Part shown: positions 1 to 7,951 of the stretch, piece after piece
Position numbering within the stretch: the first letter of the stretch is position 1
Layout of the letters: each line of letters starts with the position of its first letter
DNA from: Acerihabitans sp035013185
Lineage (GTDB): Bacteria; Pseudomonadota; Gammaproteobacteria; Enterobacterales; Enterobacteriaceae
Assembly: GCF_035013185.1 (NCBI RefSeq)
Contig: NZ_JAYGJO010000022.1
Location: 35,224-99,223 of the forward strand
Reading direction: 5' to 3'
Length of the DNA: 64,000 nt
Made by a program: the position numbers and the translations under genes
Notes under the pieces: generated by a model
Database searches by the model: none
What the model was told of the DNA's origin: nothing
What the model saw: the letters and a program-made list of their open reading frames with translations, nothing else

Positions 1-260
1 TAGTTCAATACGCCACTGCGCAACTTTTTGATGATTTTATAAATGGCAGTCTCAGGCTCAGGTGGTGTAATAACACTTTCATAGAAGCCTTTCACCACTC
101 GTCTTAGTAGCCCCTTATTAACACAATCTACTAGGAACTTTCTAAAGGCTGAGTCACAAGGCACACCCAGCATAAAAGCAAGCTCTGTTGCACTGTGAAT
201 GCCACCGCCAACGTTCACCGCTTTCGCTAATGCGTTTAATAGCTCATCAGATTTAGCCAT
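1..260 (-). CDS. AbiEi-like type IV antitoxin, N-terminal part (runs off left edge)
   Basis: Partial gene; 86 codons are visible from the ATG at 260 and the frame stays open to the window edge. The product would be the antitoxin of an AbiE-type toxin-antitoxin pair, a DNA-binding autorepressor that offsets the AbiEii nucleotidyltransferase toxin. What is seen: a start MAKSDELLNALAKAV, then a winged-helix-like stretch (SATELAFMLGV, then GLLRRVVKGFYES around residues 49-61) and TAIYKIIKKLRSG, a pattern I recall from AbiEi proteins of enterobacteria. Two long palindromes immediately upstream fit the known autoregulation of abiE operons. The partner toxin gene would lie left of the window. There is no Shine-Dalgarno; the start codon abuts the first palindrome. 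Confidence 0.6.
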   Translation of the reverse strand, partial: MAKSDELLNALAKAVNVGGGIHSATELAFMLGVPCDSAFRKFLVDCVNKGLLRRVVKGFYESVITPPEPETAIYKIIKKLRSGVLN

Positions 261-303
261 AGGTCTACACTAAGTTACCAAATAAGTAACTTAGTGTAGA
301 CCT
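261..303. promoter_or_regulatory. Palindromic operator 1 upstream of the AbiEi-like gene
   Basis: Perfect inverted repeat with 18-bp arms (left arm AGGTCTACACTAAGTTAC, 261-278) and a 7-bp spacer. It ends right next to the antitoxin start codon. AbiEi antitoxins are known to bind paired inverted repeats in the abiE promoter, so an autoregulatory role is inferred. Confidence 0.6.
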
Positions 304-326
304 GATGCTGGACTTCTGCAAGACAA

Positions 327-369
327 AGGTCTACAGATTGTTACTTAATAAGTAACAATCTGTAGACCT
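327..369. promoter_or_regulatory. Palindromic operator 2 upstream of the AbiEi-like gene
   Basis: Second perfect inverted repeat, arms of 18 bp (left arm AGGTCTACAGATTGTTAC, 327-344) and again a 7-bp spacer. Outer half (GGTCTACA) and inner half (GTTAC/GTAAC) match operator 1. The two centres are 66 bp apart, suggesting cooperative binding of one repressor. Confidence 0.6.
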
Positions 370-429
370 GTTAAGCCGGAGTAACCTTCGCTCTCGAATC
401 TTGTATACGGCCAGATAGGGACACTATAA

Positions 430-814
430 TGTTCATATTGAGCCTTTTTCTATAGAATTGGATACTATGATATCCACCTCAACCCATAAATCGGTGCCGA
501 CTGGCAGCTACTCGGTCAGCAAAAACGCATCGTCACGCCCGGACAGAACGAAAAATAGTATCTGGCCGGTGCATTGCACAGTGGGACGGGCAAAGTCAGT
601 TATGTCGGCGGCAGCAGTAAAAACTCGGCGTTATTTATCAGCCTGCTGAAACATCTTAAGAGCACGTATCGACGGGCAAAAACCATCACACTGATCGTCG
701 ATAACGAGAAATCACCGTTGCCGTTCAATGTGGCAATTGCTGAACACAGTGCGCCACTTTATGAAAACGGTCAGCCCATTTCCCGGAGGGAAGCATGGCC
801 AAGCAAAAGTGTAG
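430..814 (+). pseudogene. IS630-family transposase relic
   Basis: Decayed transposase. One frame reads DIHLNP, stop, IGADWQLLGQQKR, IVTPGQNEK, stop, YLAGALHSGTGKVSYVGG and then SLLKHLKSTYRRAKTITLIVDN, which is the DDE-domain core I know from IS630 transposases. After the conserved VDN the frame leaves the family. The family's C-terminus (MKTVSPFPGGKHGQAKV, stop) reappears in another frame at 761-814, so about 60-70 internal codons were deleted. There are two in-frame stops plus a frame change. No intact terminal repeats were identified. Confidence 0.75.
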
Positions 815-1242
815 CGGTATTAGGATCATCTATTTAGTCTCTAGGTGGCATTGCCCGTCGACTTTCCTGTTCCCCCAGACCCTTCGCCGCTGTATCCGTA
901 TGCCGGCGTCGCCAACCAGGGCCAGTGTCGGTTATATGGCCTGGGCTCCCAGTCCCGGCAAGCCGGAACCGCATACACCTTATCTTCTGGAACAAAGGCA
1001 TACCACAAGAATGTATTGGCGCCCCTCCAGGAGGCGACCACCTGATCTTCAACACGCTCCGATTTGTTGCATCACGATACAATTATATGATAAATAAAGT
1101 ATTTATTTAAACTATCAGATGTATCAAACCTAAAAATCAATGACATTCAGAATGAAAAAGCAAGAATAGGCCTTACCGCTTACGTTAAGCACATGATATT
1201 AATAAACGCACTAACTACATCATCCCGGATTGGAATAAACAG
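815..1242. other. Stretch without a supported gene
   Basis: Between the transposase relic and the DUF1203 gene. 815-1080 is GC-rich and open in more than one frame (for example 845-1045), but none has a recognisable motif, codon pattern or ribosome binding site. 1080-1240 is AT-rich and could hold the promoter of the next operon. It may be remains of a transferred gene. Confidence 0.4.
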
Positions 1243-1746
1243 ATGTCTTATATCATTAAGGGGTTGGACGGCAGTGTTTTTGAACATCTCTACGGTTTAT
1301 CAGACTGTAAACTGCAAGAGCATGGTGCTATCAGAATTAACGTTGATAAACCCCAAGCCTATCCTGACCGAATTTCATTGAGAGATATTCCCGTTGGAGA
1401 ATATGCCATATTGCTCAATCACACTTTTTTGGATAGTCCGACGCCATATCGAGGGTCACATGCAATATTTATCTGGGAAGGGAAAAAAGAAGCGGCTATT
1501 TTAACCGATTGCATACCCGAGGTTATGATTTCAAGAACAATATCATTACGTGCATTCGATAATAATGACATGATGATTGATGCCGCAATTGCGTCCAATG
1601 AGAAAATTGAAGAAAATATATTAATATTTTTTGAAAATACTCAGATAAAATACATCCTTGCTCACAATGCTAAACAAGGCTGTTTTTCATGTCGGATCAC
1701 CCTGAATAATAGGCAAAACAACACATTTAATGAAGGTGAAGCATGA
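1243..1746 (+). CDS. DUF1203 family protein
   Basis: 167-residue soluble protein of unknown function. It matches the DUF1203 pattern along its length: N-terminal FxI/YIIKGLDGSVFEHLYGLSD, the segment PVGEYAILLNH, then TPYRGSHAIFIWEG, a central ISRTISLRAFDNNDMMID and near the C-terminus YILAHNAKQGCFSCRI. Family members are small and often sit beside permeases or acetyltransferases; the reaction is not known. Its stop codon overlaps the start of the EamA permease gene (ATGA), so the two are translationally coupled and probably work together. There is no signal peptide or membrane segment, so a cytoplasmic location is expected. Confidence 0.8.
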   Translation: MSYIIKGLDGSVFEHLYGLSDCKLQEHGAIRINVDKPQAYPDRISLRDIPVGEYAILLNHTFLDSPTPYRGSHAIFIWEGKKEAAILTDCIPEVMISRTISLRAFDNNDMMIDAAIASNEKIEENILIFFENTQIKYILAHNAKQGCFSCRITLNNRQNNTFNEGEA

Positions 1747-2657
1747 GACCGTCAGATTATATTCGATTACTTTTTTTAGCCGCAATATGGGGAGCCAGTT
1801 TTCTCTTTATGCGGGTTGCTGCACCGGCATTTGGTGCAGTGAACACGGCATTCTTAAGAGTTTTTTTTGGTTTAGCCGGTCTAACTGTCATTCTTTTATT
1901 ACTTAAATCCTCATTTCGGTTTGATGGTAAATTCAAGCATTCATTAATACTTGGGGTTATTAATTCAGGAGTGCCGTTCTTTATGTACTGCTTGGCAGCC
2001 AGATGGTTACCGGCGGGGTATTCAGCAATACTCAATGCCACAACACCATTGATGGGAGTGATAATCGGATTCGCTTTTTTTGGTGAGAAGTTGACGGTAA
2101 AAAAATCGCTCGGGGTATTGCTGGGGCTGGCAGGGATAATAGTGATTACCACTGTTGGGGAAGTCAACGCCACCGGTAGTGTGCTTGCAGGCGTTATTGC
2201 GTGTTTGGTTGCGACAGGATGTTACGGCATGGCTGGGTTTTTGACTCGTCGCTGGATATCAAACAAAGGCGGACTTGATCCTAAAATAGTCGCCTTTGGC
2301 AGCCAGATGGGCGCTACTCTATTTCTGCTGCCGTTCTTTTGCTGGTCAGTTGGCACGGGGCCAGTGATCAACTGGTTTCAGGGATACGTGTGGGCAAGTG
2401 TGCTTGCGGTCGGCTTAATCTGCACCGCACTGGCTTATATTCTCTATTTCAGACTGATAGCTGACATTGGCCCCCTTCGTTCTTTAACGGTGACATTTCT
2501 GATTCCACCTTTCGCAATATTGTGGGGTTATCTTGCATTAGGCGAAACCATTACGGAAGGTTTTATCATCGGTTCATTCATTGTCGGTATTGCCGTATGG
2601 ATGTTAGTGAGTCCAGAAAAGACCACTAACATCATAAAAAGTGGTACGGTTAGCTGA
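1743..2657 (+). CDS. EamA/DMT-family permease
   Basis: 304-residue inner-membrane protein of the drug/metabolite transporter superfamily. About ten hydrophobic helices fall into two EamA repeats, the first opening with LLFLAAIWGASFLFMRV and the second following the loop near residue 150. GEKLTVKKSLGVLLGLAGI near the end of repeat one and LGETITEGFIIGSFIVG near the end of repeat two are the usual EamA endings. Such proteins export amino acids or other small metabolites; the substrate cannot be read from sequence. The start overlaps the DUF1203 stop by 4 bases, marking a two-gene operon. It converges on the MFS gene to the right. Confidence 0.85.
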   Translation: MRPSDYIRLLFLAAIWGASFLFMRVAAPAFGAVNTAFLRVFFGLAGLTVILLLLKSSFRFDGKFKHSLILGVINSGVPFFMYCLAARWLPAGYSAILNATTPLMGVIIGFAFFGEKLTVKKSLGVLLGLAGIIVITTVGEVNATGSVLAGVIACLVATGCYGMAGFLTRRWISNKGGLDPKIVAFGSQMGATLFLLPFFCWSVGTGPVINWFQGYVWASVLAVGLICTALAYILYFRLIADIGPLRSLTVTFLIPPFAILWGYLALGETITEGFIIGSFIVGIAVWMLVSPEKTTNIIKSGTVS

Positions 2658-2738
2658 TCTTTTAGCAAACCGACACGAGAAACAACAGACCCGCCGGTCA
2701 GGGAATCTCAGTACACGAAAAGATACCCTGCGACGCAC

Positions 2739-3983
2739 CTAACGACCTGAATCCGCTGGCTTATAGTCGGCAGTAATACCCTTCGTGTTGCCCGCCAGCA
2801 TAGTATCAGAGGGAACATGAGTAGCCTGAAGCCGGTACACAAGGGTGAAGCTGAACAGCATAACGGCGGCCGAGGCCAGGCACAACGTACCCGCGCCCCA
2901 TCGGTCCAACATGCCCGAACCGACCAGCGCACCGGTACCCACCGCACCATTGAATATGGCGGCGTAAATAGCCGATGCAGGTAGCGCTGCGTCACCAGCG
3001 AGGCGAATCACCCAGGCCTGGATACCCACAAACAGTACCGCGACACCCAATCCCCACCCCAGAACCAGAAGAATCGCCATCGTCACGCCATCCGCGCAGC
3101 CCATGCCGATCACCAGCAGGCATAACGCCATGACAAACAGCGCCGTTGCCAGCATGCCCTTGAGATGGCGGTCGATCAATGCGCCGCATAGCAGATTACC
3201 CACCAACCCAGCGGCACCGAAGGCGAACAGGCACACAGCAACCCACGCCGTTGAAACATGTAAGCGTGAGGACAACAGCACCTCAACATAAGTGAAAGCC
3301 GCGAAATGCGCAATGATCGCCCCAGCCGCAATGACGTAAAGTCGCCGCAGTCCGGCGTTGCGCACGACCACCAGGAACTGAGCACGCTGCAACGGCGCGG
3401 TACCGGCCATTCTGGGTAGCAGTCCGGCCAGCGCGATACCGGTGGCGAGCGAAAGAATGCCCAGACAGGCGAAAGCGGTTCTCCAACTGCCATGGCTACT
3501 GATCACGTTGACCATCGGTACCCCCAGCACGCTGGCCACGGATACGCCCCCAAAGATGATTGCCGTGGCTAGCCCGACTTGGCGCGCCGGTACAAGCTGT
3601 GCGCCAAGCGTCCCTACCATGGCCCAGAACGCGCCATGGGCCAGTGCACCGACCAATCGTGCCATCAGCAAGATGCTAAACGTGGTACTCAATGCGGCAA
3701 CGCCATTGGACAAAGCAAGCAGCAATAACAACACGACCAATAAGGGTCGGCGCGGCATCGCGCTGAGCGTCAATACGGCAAACAATGCCGCTATTGCACC
3801 GATCCAGGCATAGGCGGTCACCACCAGCCCGGCGCGGCCAGGCGTTTGGGCGAGATCGCCAGCAATACCCGATAGCATACCGATGGGGGCGAGTTCGGTG
3901 GTCACTACCGAAAACGCACCTACACCCAATAAGGCGACGGCAGTCCAGCCACGCAATCCTGCAGATGAAGAAGCTACGCTCAT
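2739..3983 (-). CDS. MFS transporter, DHA1-like exporter
   Basis: 414-residue, twelve-helix major facilitator protein. The N-terminus LLGVGAFSVVTTELAPIG, with an acidic residue inside helix 1, is typical of the AraJ/YdhP-like DHA1 exporters that expel sugars, nucleosides or drugs. A second signature after helix 2 is LSAMPRRPLLVVLL. The gene is GC-rich compared with the EamA gene beside it and is transcribed divergently from a LysR gene, the usual arrangement for a regulator controlling an exporter. A 40-codon reading frame overlaps its start (ATGA). The substrate is unknown. Confidence 0.85.
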   Translation of the reverse strand: MSVASSSAGLRGWTAVALLGVGAFSVVTTELAPIGMLSGIAGDLAQTPGRAGLVVTAYAWIGAIAALFAVLTLSAMPRRPLLVVLLLLLALSNGVAALSTTFSILLMARLVGALAHGAFWAMVGTLGAQLVPARQVGLATAIIFGGVSVASVLGVPMVNVISSHGSWRTAFACLGILSLATGIALAGLLPRMAGTAPLQRAQFLVVVRNAGLRRLYVIAAGAIIAHFAAFTYVEVLLSSRLHVSTAWVAVCLFAFGAAGLVGNLLCGALIDRHLKGMLATALFVMALCLLVIGMGCADGVTMAILLVLGWGLGVAVLFVGIQAWVIRLAGDAALPASAIYAAIFNGAVGTGALVGSGMLDRWGAGTLCLASAAVMLFSFTLVYRLQATHVPSDTMLAGNTKGITADYKPADSGR

Positions 3984-4102
3984 GCCTTCACTCCGTTCAC
4001 ACCGTCCAAAATGCCATACGGTCCATAGAACGCCTCCATGTCCATGCAGCCCAGTTCCATGGCCGAACCGGTGAGGTTTTTTCCACCTGTATGATGTTGC
4101 AT
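3980..4102 (-). CDS. Small ORF coupled to the MFS gene
   Basis: 40 codons, ATG at 4102, preceded by a good Shine-Dalgarno (AGGAGA, about 7 bases upstream). The peptide starts MQHHTGGKNLTGSAMELG and ends DGVNGVKA. Its TGA overlaps the MFS start codon as ATGA, so it may be a leader that couples translation or the 3' remnant of a gene once ahead of the exporter. I recognise no family. It occupies most of the divergent regulatory gap with the LysR gene. Confidence 0.4.
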   Translation of the reverse strand: MQHHTGGKNLTGSAMELGCMDMEAFYGPYGILDGVNGVKA

Positions 4103-4162
4103 ATTTCCATCTCCTGTCTCATTGTGTAAGCGCTAGTATGCTTTCTGAAATTGGAGTGGTAT

Positions 4163-5125
4163 ATGGACAAAAGTGAAGGTCAGGTTTCCGATTTCGGAAA
4201 ACAAAAAACCGCTGTATTGCACTGGGATGATGCTCGCGTGTTCCTGGCAGTTGCTCGCTCGGGCACGCTCAGTGCGGCGGCGAAGATGCTGGGTCTGGGG
4301 CTGGCCACCGCATCGCGTCGTCTGGAGCGGTTGGAGGCGGCATTGGCCGTTGTTCTGTTTACCAGAGACCAAGGCGGGCATCGGCTCACCGATGATGGCA
4401 TGGCGCTCGTCAGCAAGGCCGAGATGCTCGAACAGGCGGGTCATTCCTTCGGCGCAGAGGCGATGGGCCGCACTGAACAAGTGGCAGGCCACGTGCGGCT
4501 TGCAACAGCACAAGGCTTGGCCGACTACCTGATTATTCCAGCATTGCCGCAGTTGTTGGACCCACATCCTGATCTGACGTTGGAAATCGTCACCGGCGTA
4601 ACCACAGTCAACCTGCACCGACGCGATGCGGATCTGGCGATCCGCATGGTCAAGCCTGAATCGGGTAACGTGAGCATTCGCCGTCTGGGCGTGCTGGGGT
4701 TTGGCCTGTACGCCTCGTCGTCCTATCTGCAGCGGCGGTTATCTCAGGATGATGCCTCGTCATTCGAAGCGGATGCTTTCATCGGCTGGTCAGAAAATCA
4801 GCAGCATTTGCCGGCCGCAAAATGGCTAGAGCGCACCTTACACGGGCGGCCCTATCGGCTAACGACCTCTACGCTGTCAGCGCAAGTGGCGGCCACTCGC
4901 GCCGGCTTGGGCATGGCAGTGCTGCCACATTACTTGGCGCAAGCGCATGGCCTGACCTGCTTACGCGAAGATCTCGGCGTCGACCAGCCGATTTGGCTTG
5001 CCATTCACGCGGATCTGGCGCATTCACGCAGGGTCCGTGTTGTGGCAGACTTTCTCTGCGAAAGGGTGCATCAACAAACCCGGCAGCTCAAACCCGGCAG
5101 TGCTGATACGACAACGACAATATAA
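4163..5125 (+). CDS. LysR-family regulator, divergent from MFS exporter
   Basis: 320 residues from ATG 4163 (an in-frame TTG at 4151 is possible). The N-terminal winged helix-turn-helix is clear: WDDARVFLAVARSGTLSAAA, then LGLATASRRLERLEAAL and LFTRDQGGHRLTDDG. The rest is the periplasmic-binding-like effector domain; RRDADLAIRM in it matches the ARD/DIAIR element of this LysR branch. It probably controls the divergent exporter in response to an unknown ligand. The regulator and exporter share a higher GC content than the AT-rich neighbours, which hints that they arrived together. Confidence 0.85.
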   Translation: MDKSEGQVSDFGKQKTAVLHWDDARVFLAVARSGTLSAAAKMLGLGLATASRRLERLEAALAVVLFTRDQGGHRLTDDGMALVSKAEMLEQAGHSFGAEAMGRTEQVAGHVRLATAQGLADYLIIPALPQLLDPHPDLTLEIVTGVTTVNLHRRDADLAIRMVKPESGNVSIRRLGVLGFGLYASSSYLQRRLSQDDASSFEADAFIGWSENQQHLPAAKWLERTLHGRPYRLTTSTLSAQVAATRAGLGMAVLPHYLAQAHGLTCLREDLGVDQPIWLAIHADLAHSRRVRVVADFLCERVHQQTRQLKPGSADTTTTI

Positions 5126-5206
5126 CCCATAGCGATAGCTTTCTATGATTGTGCTTAGCTAACACCGCACGTTGAGCGAACTATTATTTTTCGTCGTTGA
5201 CCTGCA

Positions 5207-5770
5207 TCATTTAAAAAACGTTACAGAATCAGCGGACTGTAAGGCTACGCCATGTCCGTCCAATTTTAGCACCGGCAGTATATTGTTGTGGTGCACAATA
5301 ATTTGTTCAAAAGACAGACCGCTTTCGTCGCAGGTGGAATGACCATCCTCAATCAGCGTCACATCAAACCCCAGCGCCACTGCCCGGCGTACAGACAAAT
5401 CCACACAATATTGCGACATGAAGCCCCCAACCACCAGATGAGTGACGCCCATGGACATTAAAACCGACAGAAGCTCCGTTTGGTAAAAGGAGTCGCTGGT
5501 GGTTTTACTGATAATGCGATCGTTATCACCGACCTGAAGTGCCTGATGGATTTGCCAGCCTTCACTTCCCTGCGCAAGGCGATGCCCTTTGATCCCGGCA
5601 TGTTGAATAACAATAACGGGGATACTGGCTTCATTAGCTCTGTTCTTTACTTGGCAGAGACGTTGCACTGTTTGTGCAAAATAATGATCTATCTTGGGCT
5701 GTCGAGCTGGTGCACCGACTCCCCACAAGACATCACGTTGAACATCAATCAGTAATAGCGCTGTTTTCAT
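5207..5770 (-). CDS. Isochorismatase-like cysteine hydrolase
   Basis: 187-residue cytoplasmic enzyme of the isochorismatase superfamily. The catalytic triad can be placed: Asp9 in LLLIDVQRD, Lys89 in IISKTTSDSFY and Cys122 in MSQYCVDLSVRRA, with the usual cis-peptide region VVGGFMSQ before the cysteine. Members hydrolyse amides (nicotinamide, ureidoacrylate, N-carbamoyl compounds) or vinyl ethers; this one lacks anything that fixes the substrate. It is a single gene converging on the LysR gene and is followed upstream by a long gap, so it is likely transcribed alone. Confidence 0.8.
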   Translation of the reverse strand: MKTALLLIDVQRDVLWGVGAPARQPKIDHYFAQTVQRLCQVKNRANEASIPVIVIQHAGIKGHRLAQGSEGWQIHQALQVGDNDRIISKTTSDSFYQTELLSVLMSMGVTHLVVGGFMSQYCVDLSVRRAVALGFDVTLIEDGHSTCDESGLSFEQIIVHHNNILPVLKLDGHGVALQSADSVTFFK

Positions 5771-6463
5771 TAAGCCAAGCCTTAATAATTAGAGCTACTT
5801 TTGTGGACGATAAACCATCAAATAGCTATGCCGTGGATTAATAGCTTTGTTATTCATGATAAACCGAAAGATGAATAACCAGCCGTATGTACAGACAAGG
5901 GTATCTTAGCCTAAACAATCGCTTAAGGACTGACTTTTAAGTAAATCCTCAATATACGTAACCTAGTGCATTGTTTATATTGATAATTTCACTGGCATGA
6001 GTTTACTACAATGAGTCCGACTCTACGTTTAGGCTTCTTTTTTTTGGCTGATGATGTAAACCAACCTTGCAGGGAACTGTGGTAGAGTTGAAGGTATACA
6101 TACCAGTTTTGAAATAAAAAGATTTATAAAGAAGAACACACTATAAACCCACGCAAACGTGGGTTTATGCTGCATGGTATTAAAAATTCCGTTTTGTCTA
6201 CTGCCCTTGATATTACCACTGCTATATTGATAGCCAAAAAATAAACGTTATTAACTATTCCGTAAGTGTTCCTTCACAACAAAAATGGACACGCCCCTAA
6301 GTTATAGGGACGACTCCTTATGCTTTGATTGAATATTCCCTTTGTGGGTAATGCAGGTTAATGTTATAGGGAACATACTTTACTAAACGCTGCACTCGGT
6401 GGGGAATGTCTACCCATCGCTGAAACGCTACACTGAGGGCGGCAGCGCATCCTGGAGAAGATC
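5771..6463. other. Gene-free stretch of about 690 bp
   Basis: AT-rich and without a convincing reading frame. It holds one perfect hairpin (listed separately) and the short repeated word TTATAGGGA at about 6302 and 6365. The right end, from about 6380, is GC-richer and reads partly in frame with the small ORF at 6464, suggesting remains of a decayed gene. Confidence 0.4.
6143..6168. terminator. Perfect hairpin, possible terminator or palindromic repeat
   Basis: Stem ATAAACCCACG pairs perfectly with CGTGGGTTTAT around the loop CAAA. There is no long T-run after it on either strand, so termination is not certain. Confidence 0.4.
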
Positions 6464-6553
6464 ATGAACTTAACCGACACATTCGATATCTCCAATGACC
6501 CGCTTGCCGAATGGCCCACGGCCATTTCCATCACAATGGGAGAGCAGTTCTGA
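6464..6553 (+). CDS. Small ORF ahead of the AlkX-like gene
   Basis: 29 codons from ATG 6464, with GGAGAAG 6 bases upstream. The peptide begins MNLTDTFDISNDPLAEWP and ends TMGEQF. The TGA overlaps a CTG codon (6550) in the frame of the following glycosylase gene, exactly where that protein family's N-terminus begins. It may be a leader, or the 3' end of a decayed upstream gene, since the same frame stays family-like further left before a stop. No family was recognised. Confidence 0.3.
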   Translation: MNLTDTFDISNDPLAEWPTAISITMGEQF

Positions 6554-7755
6554 AGGCAGAACTTTCCCTTGCCGAAGCGCGGCGCATTGCGCTTACGGCA
6601 CAAGGCTTCAACGCGATGCATCGCCACGAGGCCGTCAGCGTGGCGCAACTGCGCAAGGGCGTCGATCGACTCGGGCTGCTGCAAATCGATAGCGTGAACA
6701 TTCTCGTTCGCGCTCAGTATATGCCGCTGTTCTCACGCCTGGGCGCTTACCAATCCGCGCTCCTCGACACGCTAGTGGCAGCCAAACCCAAACGCTTGTT
6801 TGAATATTGGGGGCACGAAGCCTCGCTGCTGCCCATCGACTGCCAACCATTATTGCGCTGGCGCATGGATCGTGCGCTGCGCGGCCAGGGCGTATGGCGG
6901 CAACTCGAACCCTTTGCCGGGGAGAAGCGAGGCGAGGCCGAGGCCCTGCTCGCCCGCATTGAGGCGGAAGGTCCGCTCGCCGCTTCCGATATGGCGGGCA
7001 GCCGAGCCATGAAGGGAATGTGGGCGTGGAGCAACGCCAAACATGCGCTGGAATGGTTGTTCTGGGCGGGACGGCTCGCCGCAACACACCGTCGGAGCAG
7101 CTTTGAGCGAGTATATGATCTGCCTGAGCGGGTGTTGCCTCGCGCTATCCTGCAACTCCCGACACCCCGCGGCGTTGATGCCCGACGAGCGCTTCTCGAG
7201 CGCTCAGCGCGCTCACTCGGTATTGCGACGGCAGACGACCTGCGCGATTACTATCGCCTCCCCACCGCAGATGCGCGACGGCCAATTGAACAATTGGTCG
7301 AAGAGGGGGCCCTCATCCCCGTGCGGGTGCGTGGTTGGCAGCAACAAGCCTATGTACATAAAGATGCGCGCGCTGGCCGCAAGCTCGAAGGTTCAGCACT
7401 ATTGTCACCCTTCGATCCACTGATTTGGCATCGTTCGCGAACCGAAAGATTATTCGGGTTCCGCTACCGTCTCGAAATCTACACCCCCGCCCACCTGCGC
7501 GAGCACGGTTATTACGTGTTGCCCTTCCTGTTGGATGGGGCGCTGGTCGCCCGCGTGGACCTGAAGGCGGATCGCAAAGCCGGCCGACTCCTCGTTCAGC
7601 GAGCACACATCGAGCCCGGGGCGCCGCACTGTACGCCGGAACGGTTAATCGAGGAACTTCGCCTCATGGCCGCATGGCTCGGTTTGCCGATACTCACCAT
7701 TGCCCCGGAAGCTGTCATCGAGCCTATTTTTACGGCCCGCCACATCACGTTGTAG
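6511..7755 (+). CDS. AlkX/YcaQ-like DNA interstrand-crosslink glycosylase
   Basis: 414 codons from ATG 6511. It belongs to the winged-helix HTH_42 family, whose E. coli member YcaQ (AlkX) unhooks DNA interstrand crosslinks by base excision. Visible marks are LSLAEARRIAL at the start, RLGLLQIDSVNILVRAQY with the QID catalytic motif of this family, LFEYWGHEASLLP, and LLSPFDPLIWHRSRTERLF followed by YRLEIYTPAHLREHGYY. The family normally starts about five residues before LSLAEAR, so the true start may be CTG 6550, preceded by GGGAGA. GC content is above the neighbours. Its 3' end (from 7684) is repeated downstream of hipA. Confidence 0.8.
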   Translation: MAHGHFHHNGRAVLKAELSLAEARRIALTAQGFNAMHRHEAVSVAQLRKGVDRLGLLQIDSVNILVRAQYMPLFSRLGAYQSALLDTLVAAKPKRLFEYWGHEASLLPIDCQPLLRWRMDRALRGQGVWRQLEPFAGEKRGEAEALLARIEAEGPLAASDMAGSRAMKGMWAWSNAKHALEWLFWAGRLAATHRRSSFERVYDLPERVLPRAILQLPTPRGVDARRALLERSARSLGIATADDLRDYYRLPTADARRPIEQLVEEGALIPVRVRGWQQQAYVHKDARAGRKLEGSALLSPFDPLIWHRSRTERLFGFRYRLEIYTPAHLREHGYYVLPFLLDGALVARVDLKADRKAGRLLVQRAHIEPGAPHCTPERLIEELRLMAAWLGLPILTIAPEAVIEPIFTARHITL

Positions 7756-7830
7756 ACATCATTGATAAAGAATTCTGGCTGCTGACCCGTACTCGTTTTT
7801 CGTCTAACTGTTCTATTAATGAGTCATTAT
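7684..7830. repeat. 147-bp direct repeat, left copy
   Basis: Covers the last 24 codons of the AlkX-like gene plus the first part of the hipBA promoter. The same 147 bp occur at 9650-9796 without gaps and with only about three differences (for example CCTATTTT versus CCTGTTTT, ACATCATT versus ACACCATT). The pair brackets hipBA. Confidence 0.9.
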
Positions 7831-7856
7831 CAGCTAGTATGACTCATTAATAGAAC
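7810..7856. promoter_or_regulatory. Palindromic hipBA operator
   Basis: Perfect inverted repeat: GTTCTATTAATGAGTCAT (7810-7827) pairs with ATGACTCATTAATAGAAC (7839-7856) across 11 bp. Further half sites of the type CTCATTAATGGAAC lie nearer to hipB (about 7927-7940). HipB proteins repress their operon through several such palindromes, so this is the inferred autoregulatory operator. Confidence 0.6.
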
Positions 7857-7951
7857 AAGGTACTTGTATCTTTTGAAAGGTATATCCATAATGTTCTATA
7901 AACAGGTCATTAATGCATTTTAAATCTCATTAATGGAACAGGAATATAGCA

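Noticed and set aside
845..1045. 66-codon frame beginning MALPVDFPVPPDP
   Set aside because: No motif, no ribosome site, several overlapping frames on both strands; kept only as an unassigned stretch.
2708..3813. Several long frames opposite or overlapping the MFS gene
   Set aside because: They mirror the codon pattern of the GC-rich real gene; none has a family match.
6364..6684. 106-codon frame on the minus strand
   Set aside because: It overlaps the AlkX-like gene start in the opposite direction and shows no motif.
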